A DNA stretch of 19,763 bases. Source: Bacteroidales bacterium UBA1797. GTDB lineage: Bacteria; Bacteroidota; Bacteroidia; Bacteroidales; VadinHA17. The translations under genes were made by a program, and so were the position numbers. Shown one piece after another: positions 8,329-15,461 of this stretch (the stretch's first letter is position 1; every line of letters begins with the position of its first letter). The notes below the pieces were generated by a model, which saw only the letters and a program-made list of their open reading frames with translations, searched no databases and had not been told where the DNA came from. The DNA is taken from assembly GCA_002319885.1 (NCBI GenBank), contig DCFT01000156.1:8615-28377 (forward strand), read 5' to 3'.

Positions 8329-8632
8329 CAATGTTAGTTAATTGACACAATGACCTAAATTCTGCTGGAAAGGTATTAAAAATTAAAGATAAATTGAATG
8401 AGTCAATGATAAATTTGATTAACATTTAATAACTGCTTTTCCACACGGAAAATTTCTGATATTGCGGATGAATATGACGGGAGTCTTAGAAGAAGGATTC
8501 TCATTGTGAGTTTATGTATGATTCCTGATACACAATTTACTGCTTTTTTATTTCTGAAAAGACTTAAATAAAGTTAATAATTATTGATTTTTTTTAAATC
8601 TTTGTATATTGTCATACTTAAAAATTAAGAAT
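8329..8632. other. Divergent intergenic region between the C25 peptidase and the MBL-fold hydrolase genes
   Basis: This 304-base AT-rich spacer must carry promoters for both flanking genes. A perfect TAnnTTTG match (TAAATTTG, plus strand, 8410-8417) lies 216 bases upstream of the hydrolase ATG, and a near match (AATCTTTG) lies at 8597-8604, 29 bases upstream. Neither has a clear -33 partner. No clear minus-strand element for the peptidase was found. I see no RNA gene, repeat or open frame of note. Confidence 0.6.
8597..8604 (+). promoter_or_regulatory. Possible -7 element for the MBL-fold hydrolase gene
   Basis: AATCTTTG differs from TAnnTTTG only at the first base and is placed to start a short leader before the ATG at 8633. 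The expected upstream TTTG is missing, so this is a weak call. Confidence 0.25.
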
Positions 8633-9385
8633 ATGAATTACTGTACTTTAGCACATCTGAAGAAATGTTTTCTAACTATAATATTTGTCATTATGATTAT
8701 TCCGGGATTTTCTCAGGAGCCTCCTGAATATGATAAAATACTTACATCGGCAGGAGTAGTTGAAATGCATTTTATCGGTCATGGTTCACTGATGTTCAAA
8801 GTGAATGGTTATGTCATTTATTTTGATCCGGTAAGAAGTTCGGGGAACTATGAATTTCTTCCGAAGGCAGATCTTATTCTGGTCACTCACGAACATGGCG
8901 ATCATCTTGATCCTAAATTAATCGGAGATCTTAAAAAACAGGGAACTTTATTATTCTGCAACCAGAACTCCGGATTAAAAATTCCATGGGCAATGACAAT
9001 GAAAGCGGGAGACAGGCAGGAGATCAATAATATCATTATTGAAGCTGTACCTGCTTATAATATTGTACATGAGATTACACCCGGCCATCCTTATCATCCT
9101 AAAGGAGTTGGATTGGGATATATCCTAACAATAGGCGGCAAAAGGTTTTATATTGCCGGAGACACTGAGAACACTCCGGAAATGAAAGAACTAAAGAATA
9201 TCGATGTCGCTTTTTTACCTATGAATCTGCCTTATACCATGACTCCTGAAATGGTTGCTGATGCAGCACTTGCCTTTAAGCCCAAAATACTTTACCCATA
9301 TCATTTTGGTGACACTGACACAAACGAAATTGTTAAATTATTAAAGGATTCAGGTATTGAGGTAAGGATCAGAAGTCTGAAATAA
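8633..9385 (+). CDS. Exported UlaG-like metallo-beta-lactamase-fold hydrolase
   Basis: The protein is 250 residues from the ATG at 8633. An in-frame TTG eight codons upstream is possible but would place extra residues before a normal signal peptide (residues 1 to about 28, ending GFSQ). The MBL fold is clear: strand MHFIGHGSLMFKVNG (45-59), the metal motif HEHGDH at 86-91, YNIVH and GHPYHPKG near 142-158 with candidate third-histidine ligands, the bridging aspartate D177 in YIAGDTE, and H224 in YPYHFGD. This pattern and size fit the UlaG-like branch (beta-lactamase superfamily domain), whose members hydrolyse lactone, phosphoester or amide bonds. The signal peptide puts it in the periplasm, unlike cytoplasmic UlaG. 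The aldo/keto reductase follows 69 bases downstream on the same strand. The substrate is unknown. Confidence 0.9.
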   Translation: MNYCTLAHLKKCFLTIIFVIMIIPGFSQEPPEYDKILTSAGVVEMHFIGHGSLMFKVNGYVIYFDPVRSSGNYEFLPKADLILVTHEHGDHLDPKLIGDLKKQGTLLFCNQNSGLKIPWAMTMKAGDRQEINNIIIEAVPAYNIVHEITPGHPYHPKGVGLGYILTIGGKRFYIAGDTENTPEMKELKNIDVAFLPMNLPYTMTPEMVADAALAFKPKILYPYHFGDTDTNEIVKLLKDSGIEVRIRSLK

Positions 9386-9454
9386 TAAACTATGTTGTAA
9401 CTAACCACGGTTCTGAAGGCAGGAGTTGATTAATTTTTATAATAACATACGAAA

Positions 9455-10648
9455 ATGAGAAATATCAGCAGAAGAGGTTTTCTAAGGACGGGTATTGCCG
9501 GTGCTGCAGGAGTTGTAACTTTATCACCCTCTCTGGCTAAAGCCGCGCTTTCGGATCAGCCTCAGGAGACTTTAACGAGAACACTTGGAAAAACAGGAAT
9601 GAATATTCCTGTAATCAGTTTCGGTGTCATGAGAGCAGATAATCCGAACCTCTGCAAAGCCGCTTATGAAAAAGGTATTAAACTCTTCGATACTGCCAAT
9701 GGATATCAGAATGGGAATAACGAGATTATGCTTGGAAATCTTCTGAAAGATTACCCCAGAAACTCCTTCTATCTTGCTACAAAGGTTAAACCTGCAGGCG
9801 TGGACAGGGAAGGTAAACCTTCGGACCAGACAACCGCTGAAGAATTTCTTTCAAAATTCAATACTAGCCTTTCCAGGTTAAAAATGGATTACGTTGATAT
9901 TCTGTATATACACGACGTGCGGAATCCTGAATTACTCGAGTATAAACCGATTATCAATACTGTCAAGAAACTTAAAAAAGAAGGCAGAATAAAATTTATG
10001 GGTTTCTCTACACACACAAATGAACCTGTTGTAATAAATGCTGCTGCCTCTATGGACATATGGGATGTGATACTGACTTCGTATAATTTTAAGCAGACAT
10101 ATTTAACCGAATTAAATAGTGCGATAAAGAAAGCTAATCAGTCAGGTATTGGAATTGTGGCAATGAAAACTATGGCAGGTGGCGGATTTCTCGATAAAGA
10201 AAAAACAAAACCGATCAATGCCTCAGCTGCTCTCAAATGGGTGTTATCCAATCCCGATGTTACTACCACTATTCCGGGCATGACTGACTTTGATCAGCTC
10301 GATCTAAACATAAAGCTTCTGTCCGACATTTCAATAACCGATCAGGAAAAGAGAGATCTTTTAATCGCTGGTGCTGAGAAGGGACTCTACTGTACAGCTT
10401 GCACGCATTGCCTCAGTACCTGCCCGTTGAACCTTCCCATCCCCGATCTGATGAGAGCATATATGTATGCCTATGGTTATTCAAACCCGGGTATGGCTCA
10501 TTCTTTATTAAGCGAGCTCGGCACAAATAATGATCCATGCAAAGAGTGCAGTTCCTGTATGGTGGAATGTACCAAAAACTTTGATATCCGTGAAAAAATT
10601 GCTGATATTTCGAGGTTGGTAGACGTCCCGGCTGAATTTCTGACTTAA
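9455..10648 (+). CDS. Tat-exported aldo/keto reductase with C-terminal two-cluster ferredoxin domain
   Basis: This is a 397-residue protein. A twin-arginine signal (SRRGFLRTG, residues 5-13, Ala-rich to about 31) precedes an aldo/keto reductase barrel (about 37-300). The full catalytic tetrad is present: D79 and Y84 in FDTANGYQ, K110 in ATKVKP and H153 in YIHDV. After the barrel come two CxxCxxCxxxC patterns, C313-C316-C319-C323 (followed by Pro) and C362-C365-C368-C372, each able to bind a 4Fe-4S cluster. This matches the ferredoxin-linked aldo/keto reductases grouped as COG1453. Tat export fits a protein that must fold with its clusters, and perhaps NAD(P)H, before translocation. An electron route from the clusters to the barrel is plausible but unproven. 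Neighbours are the exported MBL-fold hydrolase upstream and a DUF6599-type protein downstream. Substrate unknown. Confidence 0.92.
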   Translation: MRNISRRGFLRTGIAGAAGVVTLSPSLAKAALSDQPQETLTRTLGKTGMNIPVISFGVMRADNPNLCKAAYEKGIKLFDTANGYQNGNNEIMLGNLLKDYPRNSFYLATKVKPAGVDREGKPSDQTTAEEFLSKFNTSLSRLKMDYVDILYIHDVRNPELLEYKPIINTVKKLKKEGRIKFMGFSTHTNEPVVINAAASMDIWDVILTSYNFKQTYLTELNSAIKKANQSGIGIVAMKTMAGGGFLDKEKTKPINASAALKWVLSNPDVTTTIPGMTDFDQLDLNIKLLSDISITDQEKRDLLIAGAEKGLYCTACTHCLSTCPLNLPIPDLMRAYMYAYGYSNPGMAHSLLSELGTNNDPCKECSSCMVECTKNFDIREKIADISRLVDVPAEFLT

Positions 10649-10741
10649 TTAATGGTGCATCAATAAAGAACAGAAGACGGGGAGCTCAAAAGGAGGAGAG
10701 GTTACTTCGTTTGGCATGTTAGATAACTCAATTTTTTGATA

Positions 10742-11587
10742 ATGAAAAACAAAATTATTTTTGCATTTTTCCTGATATTTATTTCAGGAACCGTAGTTGC
10801 ACAGGATATCAAATTTCCTGATCTGAAAGGCTATAAAAAAAATACAAATACCCCTGTTTATCTCCCCGAAAACCTTTGGGATTATATAAATGGAGCTGCA
10901 GACACATATCTTGCTTATGGTTTTGTTGATCTGCATGTTGCAGAATACAAGAAGGGGAAAAATGTGATTAAGCTTGAAATTTACAAGCAGGCTGATAACA
11001 CCATGGCTTTCGGAATATATTCGACCGAGCGTTCACCATCTTTCCAATTCCTTAATATTGGTTCTCAGGGATACAGCGCTGATGGATCAATAAACTTCTT
11101 CAAAGGCAGTTATTATGTCAAAATAAGGACATATTCCAAGAGTGAAAATACTTTAAAATCGGCAGAATTACTGGCTCGCGAAATTGCTGATCTGATACCC
11201 GGAGGTTCGGAAATGCCTTCTGCACTTTCAATGTTTCCATTAGATGGGAAAAAGGCCAATGAGGAGACCTATATTAATGAGAGTGTTCTGGGTCATAAGT
11301 TCCTTAACAAAGCCTTCAAGGCAAATTATGAGTCAGGCAATGATATTTTTTCAATATTTATACTGGATTGTGATACCCCCGAGGATGCAAAAAAAACTGT
11401 TGAAGAGTATCTTACATCATCCGGAACTGAAGCACTGGATTCTGAAACCGCAAGGTATATGTTTAAAGATGGGTACAATGGAACTATTTTTCTGACATGG
11501 AAAGGGAACAGAATAGTGATAATATCTGGTCTTTCGAATGATCAGTCTGATATTGCAGATAAGTATACAACAGAAATTCTCAAATAA
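10742..11587 (+). CDS. Exported DUF6599-type protein of unknown function
   Basis: This 281-residue protein has a Sec signal peptide (residues 1-21, ending VVAQ). The early motif LWDYINGAADTYLAYGF is typical of the family I recognise as DUF6599, where a YINGGAE-like segment precedes a compact fold. Later segments (KLEIYKQAD, AFGIYSTERSP, and a closing FLTWKGNRIVIISGL) suggest two related alpha/beta halves. No catalytic motif, lipobox or membrane helix beyond the signal is visible, and no function is known to me. An in-frame TTG two codons upstream is possible, but the ATG is preferred. The gene follows the aldo/keto reductase by 93 bases on the same strand, so they may share a transcript. It converges on the cytochrome gene, with 45 bases between stops and no obvious hairpin. 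Confidence 0.75.
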   Translation: MKNKIIFAFFLIFISGTVVAQDIKFPDLKGYKKNTNTPVYLPENLWDYINGAADTYLAYGFVDLHVAEYKKGKNVIKLEIYKQADNTMAFGIYSTERSPSFQFLNIGSQGYSADGSINFFKGSYYVKIRTYSKSENTLKSAELLAREIADLIPGGSEMPSALSMFPLDGKKANEETYINESVLGHKFLNKAFKANYESGNDIFSIFILDCDTPEDAKKTVEEYLTSSGTEALDSETARYMFKDGYNGTIFLTWKGNRIVIISGLSNDQSDIADKYTTEILK

Positions 11588-11632
11588 TTCTTAGTGGTAT
11601 CGGTTCGTTTCTAAGTTTCTCAGCGCTTAACC

Positions 11633-13132
11633 TTAATAAAGGAATTGATGACATTCTGAACAATTGGATTCTTTCCAGGCATTGCCAATATTTACAGGAT
11701 GTTTGAATGCAAGATTTTCCCTTATATTGGCATATTCCATCATTCCTTCTTTTCCCTGACCTACTATATTATGACAGAGGTTACAATCACGTGAGATTTT
11801 ACTACCATCAGGTGCTTTGAAGGTGTCATTATGACACCTGAAACATCCCTCAGATTCAAGGTGCCCGATATGTTCCGGATAATGATCATAAGTTACTTTC
11901 ATCCGGGGAAAAGTATTCTGGCTGAATGCTTTCTGAACCGACACAATAGATTTGTCAATCAGATCTTTATTATTTGCATAATATTCCTTAAAACCCGATT
12001 TGTAAAAATCTGTGATACCCTCTTTTATTTTCATTAGCGCTGTATCCTTATTACTGAAGGTATCTTTTAATATTCCCATAGAAACCTTTTTAAAGAAAGG
12101 AATGTTTTTTGAAGCAGTATCGGTAAGCATTGCTTTATCGAAATAGACGGGAGGTGATTTATAATTATGTGACGGACGATTGTGGCAATCAATGCAATCC
12201 ATGGTTCTCATATCAGAAACGGACACCAGACTGTCAGTTATAGGATTGCTGTCGTCGCGAAATATTGTGATCTTTCCGGATGTTAAATCTGTATATTTCA
12301 CATAAGTTATATTCTCGCGTTTGTCATTATCCGAAATGTACTCAATTTTTACAGCAGGATTTATATGCCAGTGAATTCCCTCTTTAAATCCCATACCGCT
12401 ATATTCAGGTCCTGTTTTCATCTCGAGCATAATATCCCACTCTGAATTCAACGAGTCGGCCAGGAAATATTTATTTGTCCAGAGCGTCCTGGCATAGAAT
12501 TTCTGAGGCCAGTGACATTTTTCGCATGTTTCTCTTGCAGGCCGTAAATCGTGCAGCGGTGTTTCGATTGGTCGGGGATAAGAATTTGTTAAAACCGCAT
12601 ATACCTGGTGCAATCCCGATAGTTTTGATTTTACATACCACGAGGCTCCTGCACCGACATGGCATTCAACACAGGCAACATTTGCGTGGGGAGAATTCTG
12701 ATATGCAGTATATTCAGGCTCCATAACCTGATGGCACAGAGTACCACAGAATTCGACTGATTCCGTTATATGAAAAGCCTGAAAGCTTCCAAGCGTTGAA
12801 AGGAACAGTACTATGATGGTGGTAATAGTAAATATAACAAAAGCATTTCTGTGCCGGGGATCATTCAGATCAATTTTTGGATATTTTGCCTCTTCCTTAA
12901 TGCCGCTTTTGCGGATTCTCTTCCGCTCCCTTATCATCCCAATAGGGATAAGCAAGAGTCCAAAAATAAGGAACCCGGGCAGAATAATATAAATAAACAA
13001 CCCTAGATTAGTATTCCCTTTGTTGAAAATACTTGAAATGATGAACAGAATAATAATCAGTGCCAGGTTCATACCGGCAATAATTGAACCGATAATTGTT
13101 AACCAGTTTTTAGAGGAGGGAGGAAGTTTCAT
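11633..13132 (-). CDS. Membrane-anchored NapC/NirT-type multihaem cytochrome c (seven haem motifs)
   Basis: This is a 499-residue protein. Three hydrophobic helices (about 10-33, 43-66 and 97-117) anchor it in the inner membrane, with basic segments (RERKRIRK, DPRHR) suggesting cytoplasmic loops. The periplasmic part has seven haem-binding motifs. The first is C129-GTL-C133-H134, a CX3CH site; six are canonical CXXCH, beginning at C154, C203, C313, C430, C450 and C491. The stretch VMEPEYTAYQNSPHANVACVECH (split by helix boundaries in relatives) and KSKLSGLHQ fit the NapC/NirT family, which passes electrons from membrane quinol to periplasmic enzymes. At seven motifs it is larger than four-haem NapC/NrfH, so it may combine quinol oxidation with electron storage or terminal reduction. 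No partner reductase is adjacent, so the acceptor is unknown. Confidence 0.9.
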   Translation of the reverse strand: MKLPPSSKNWLTIIGSIIAGMNLALIIILFIISSIFNKGNTNLGLFIYIILPGFLIFGLLLIPIGMIRERKRIRKSGIKEEAKYPKIDLNDPRHRNAFVIFTITTIIVLFLSTLGSFQAFHITESVEFCGTLCHQVMEPEYTAYQNSPHANVACVECHVGAGASWYVKSKLSGLHQVYAVLTNSYPRPIETPLHDLRPARETCEKCHWPQKFYARTLWTNKYFLADSLNSEWDIMLEMKTGPEYSGMGFKEGIHWHINPAVKIEYISDNDKRENITYVKYTDLTSGKITIFRDDSNPITDSLVSVSDMRTMDCIDCHNRPSHNYKSPPVYFDKAMLTDTASKNIPFFKKVSMGILKDTFSNKDTALMKIKEGITDFYKSGFKEYYANNKDLIDKSIVSVQKAFSQNTFPRMKVTYDHYPEHIGHLESEGCFRCHNDTFKAPDGSKISRDCNLCHNIVGQGKEGMMEYANIRENLAFKHPVNIGNAWKESNCSECHQFLY

Positions 13133-13221
13133 ACGGCCGGTTAATTGATTTGTTTAGAGTTAAGGTAAAAATAAGAAATTATTACGATTAATCCTACTTG
13201 GAGTCGTCTAAAAAGTCCTTT

Positions 13222-13326
13222 TTAACCACAAAGTGCACTAAGAATGCTCAAAGAACACAAAGTTAAAACAATGTATTTCAGTTCTTTGTGATCTTTGTGT
13301 AAAACCTTTGAGATCTTTGTGGTTAA
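13222..13326. repeat. 105-bp inverted-repeat element built of CACAAAG heptamers
   Basis: The ends are a perfect 12-bp inverted pair: TTAACCACAAAG at 13222-13233 and CTTTGTGGTTAA at 13315-13326. Each arm carries four heptamers. Left arm: CACAAAG 13227, CACTAAG 13236, CTCAAAG 13247 and CACAAAG 13256. Right arm, on the opposite strand: CTTTGTG 13284, CTTTGTG 13293, CTTTGAG 13306 and CTTTGTG 13315. Flanks from about 13199 and to about 13353 are loosely complementary (GTC...AAAAAGTC against GTTGAAGAAGTC), so the full unit may be longer. No open frame lies inside. It fills the 243-base gap between thrH and the cytochrome gene. A MITE-like or REP-like repeat family is the best guess. Confidence 0.8.
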
Positions 13327-13375
13327 TGGATTTCGACTTCTTCAACAGCCCCGGGTTCTGACCAAATCGATTTAT

Positions 13376-13987
13376 CTATTCTTCACCGCTTATCATTTGT
13401 GCAATGATCCGTTTAAGACTCGCATAGGTTTTTACAACTTTTAAATCGCTATGCTCATCAGCAACATTCTGTGGTGGATTATAAAGTATTCCATGGTCTG
13501 CTTTTCTAAGCATAGAGATGTCATTATAAGAATCACCAACGGCTATTACTTTATAATTAAGACTTTGAAGGGCTTCAACTACATGTTTCTTACCATCGTT
13601 CTGACGCAGGTTATAGTTTGTGATATTCCCTTCTTTATCGGTAGTAAGATGATGACAAAAAAGGGTCGGTCTTCCCAGCTGCCGCATAAGCGGATCGGCA
13701 AATTCACTGAATGTATCGGAAACAATAATAAGTTGAGTCCTGGTCCGAAGCCAGTCAATAAATTCCAATGCACCAGGCAATGGTTTAAGCAGTGAAATAA
13801 CGTTTTGAACATCACGAAGAGTAAGTCCATATTTTCTTAATAATTCTAATCTTCTCTTCATGAGAACATTGTAATCGCTAATATCGCGTGTGGTAAGCTT
13901 AAGTTCTTCTATACCTGTATGACTGGATACGTTTACCCATATTTCAGGAACAAATACACCTTCTAAGTCAGAGCAAACAATATGCAT
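13376..13987 (-). CDS. thrH: ThrH: bifunctional phosphoserine phosphatase/homoserine phosphotransferase
   Basis: This is a 203-residue cytoplasmic HAD-superfamily protein. HAD motif I is read as CSDLEGVFVPEIW (residues 5-17); its second acidic residue is Glu rather than the usual Asp, a feature of ThrH. The segments IIVSDTFSEF (motif II, Ser/Thr), the lysine-containing DGKKHVVEAL and AVGDSYNDISML (motif IV) complete the active site. The length fits ThrH of Pseudomonas aeruginosa (about 205 residues), which dephosphorylates phosphoserine and can pass the phosphate to homoserine. It starts 7 bases after the thrC stop, so it is translated as part of the thr operon. No homoserine kinase is present in the operon, so this protein probably makes O-phosphohomoserine for ThrC. 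Family is confident; the in vivo phosphotransfer role is inference. Confidence 0.9.
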   Translation of the reverse strand: MHIVCSDLEGVFVPEIWVNVSSHTGIEELKLTTRDISDYNVLMKRRLELLRKYGLTLRDVQNVISLLKPLPGALEFIDWLRTRTQLIIVSDTFSEFADPLMRQLGRPTLFCHHLTTDKEGNITNYNLRQNDGKKHVVEALQSLNYKVIAVGDSYNDISMLRKADHGILYNPPQNVADEHSDLKVVKTYASLKRIIAQMISGEE

Positions 13988-13994
13988 GGTCAGA

Positions 13995-15368
13995 TTATTT
14001 ATGATACTTAATTAAAAATTCCTTTAATAATGAATAACTGTTCTCCATCGAATGAAAATGTTCAGGTTTATTCTCTAAGTTCAGGAGAGAAGGTGCTAAA
14101 GGTGGCTCAATCTTTAAAATTTGTCTTAATGCGTCAGGAAATTTGGAAGGATGAGCCGTTTCGAGAGAGATATATAATGGTTTCGCCGGCCTGATGTTTT
14201 TGTTTCTCGAGGAATATTCCTTAGTCCCTTTCCAGGCAACAGCTCCATGAGGTTCAAGAAGTAGATCATATTTTCTGTATGCTTCATCGATAGTCCTCTT
14301 TGTTTCTTCTTCATTTACACTAACAGCGAATAAATCTTCCCGCATCTGATTGAGGTCAGGAGATTTTATTACATTACCCGACTCATCCATAACTCCTCCA
14401 TAAAAAGCCACAATTCTTGCCAGGTTGCTGGGATGACCTACATTCATAGCACTGGAAATACAATTTTTTGATGGCGTGATTAATTTATATTTACCTGTGT
14501 GCAGGAATTCAGGAACCTCATCATTTTCATTCGTTGAAATAACAAATTTTTTTACAGGCAATCCCATTTTCTTGGCAATAAGACCACCCATCAGATTGCC
14601 GAAATTTCCCGAGGGCACACTGAAGATGACTTTTTCATCTGTAGTGGTCGCGAGCTTTGCATATGCATAAAAATAATACACTGATTGCGGCAGTAATCTT
14701 CCAATATTTATCGAATTAGCTGATGTAAGAGAAATATCCGATAATGCCGGATCTAAAAATGCCATTTTTACCATACGCTGGCAATCATCAAATTTTCCAT
14801 TAATGGCAAGCACACTTATATTGTCCTGCAGCGTTGTCATCTGTTTTCGCTGCATTAATGTAACTTCCTCTGCAGGAAATAATATTACTACCTTGATGTT
14901 ATTCAGACCATAAAAAGCATTTGCTACTGCACTGCCGGTATCTCCTGATGTTGCGGTGAGTATTGTAACATGTTGGTTTTTATGAGATAAGAAATGCTGC
15001 ATGAGACGGCTCATCATCCTGGCTGCAAAATCCTTGAAAGAGGCAGTCGGTCCCTGATCGAGACGCATGATATATTTTCGGTCGTAGATTTTTTCGAGAG
15101 GTATCTCAAAATTATAGGCGTCGGCACAAAGCTTTGATAGTTCTTCTTTATCTATTTCATTTCCAATTATTTTGTTAAGGATGTTGTAAGCTATCTCACT
15201 ATATTCTTTGCAAGGATAACTTCCGAGTTCCCTGGTTGATATTATTGGTAATGAATCAGGAAGATATAAGCCCCCATCCGGTGCCAGACCTTTGAGAAGC
15301 GCCTCACTAAAACTAACTTCCGGAGAATTTAAGTTTGTTGAATAATATTTTATTGTTTTTCTTTTCAA
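13995..15368 (-). CDS. thrC: Threonine synthase
   Basis: This is a 457-residue PLP enzyme that converts O-phosphohomoserine to threonine and phosphate. The N-terminus KYYSTN...VSFSEALLKGLAPDGGLYLP is characteristic of the long, bacterial-type threonine synthase. The PLP lysine is K112 in GPTASFKDFAARMM, and the phosphate-binding loop is TATSGDTGSAVANAF. Later come SANSINIGRLLPQ and the substrate-side segment PSGNFGNLMGG. The start is a TTG at 15366-15368: a stop lies directly upstream in frame and no in-frame ATG occurs before about residue 101, which is inside the conserved domain. The gene is downstream of thrA (93-base gap holding a heptamer repeat) and 7 bases upstream of thrH, consistent with one transcript. 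Confidence 0.96.
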   Translation of the reverse strand: MKRKTIKYYSTNLNSPEVSFSEALLKGLAPDGGLYLPDSLPIISTRELGSYPCKEYSEIAYNILNKIIGNEIDKEELSKLCADAYNFEIPLEKIYDRKYIMRLDQGPTASFKDFAARMMSRLMQHFLSHKNQHVTILTATSGDTGSAVANAFYGLNNIKVVILFPAEEVTLMQRKQMTTLQDNISVLAINGKFDDCQRMVKMAFLDPALSDISLTSANSINIGRLLPQSVYYFYAYAKLATTTDEKVIFSVPSGNFGNLMGGLIAKKMGLPVKKFVISTNENDEVPEFLHTGKYKLITPSKNCISSAMNVGHPSNLARIVAFYGGVMDESGNVIKSPDLNQMREDLFAVSVNEEETKRTIDEAYRKYDLLLEPHGAVAWKGTKEYSSRNKNIRPAKPLYISLETAHPSKFPDALRQILKIEPPLAPSLLNLENKPEHFHSMENSYSLLKEFLIKYHK

Positions 15369-15383
15369 TTACTCTGGTTTTTT

Positions 15384-15411
15384 GTTTCGTGTTTCGTGTT
15401 TCTGGTTTCGT
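15384..15411. repeat. Four tandem heptamers in the thrA-thrC gap
   Basis: On the plus strand the units are GTTTCGT, GTTTCGT, GTTTCTG and GTTTCGT, directly abutting, with the third varied. In the mRNA (minus) sense the unit is ACGAAAC. The array ends 16 bases upstream of the thrC TTG start. It is too short and spacerless to be CRISPR. It may be a slippage-prone microsatellite or a fragment of a dispersed intergenic repeat. Confidence 0.75.
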
Positions 15412-15461
15412 GTATTCAATTGTCAATGCCTAAATAACGTTGACCTTTTTCCCATTTCTGC

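Noticed and set aside
8410..8417. TAAATTTG as the promoter of the MBL-fold hydrolase gene.
   Set aside because: It matches the -7 consensus but lies 216 bases upstream with no -33 partner. AT-rich DNA gives such matches often.
10690..10739. AGGAGGAG at 10691-10698 followed by a 7-codon mini-ORF (10716-10739) ending 2 bases before the DUF6599-type start.
   Set aside because: The purine run is 17 bases from the mini-ORF ATG and over 40 bases from the main ATG, too far for ribosome binding. The peptide is too short to support.
13222..13326. Repeated heptamers as a CRISPR-like array.
   Set aside because: Units are 7 bases with 2-6 base gaps and are arranged as an inverted pair, with no spacers of CRISPR length and no cas genes.
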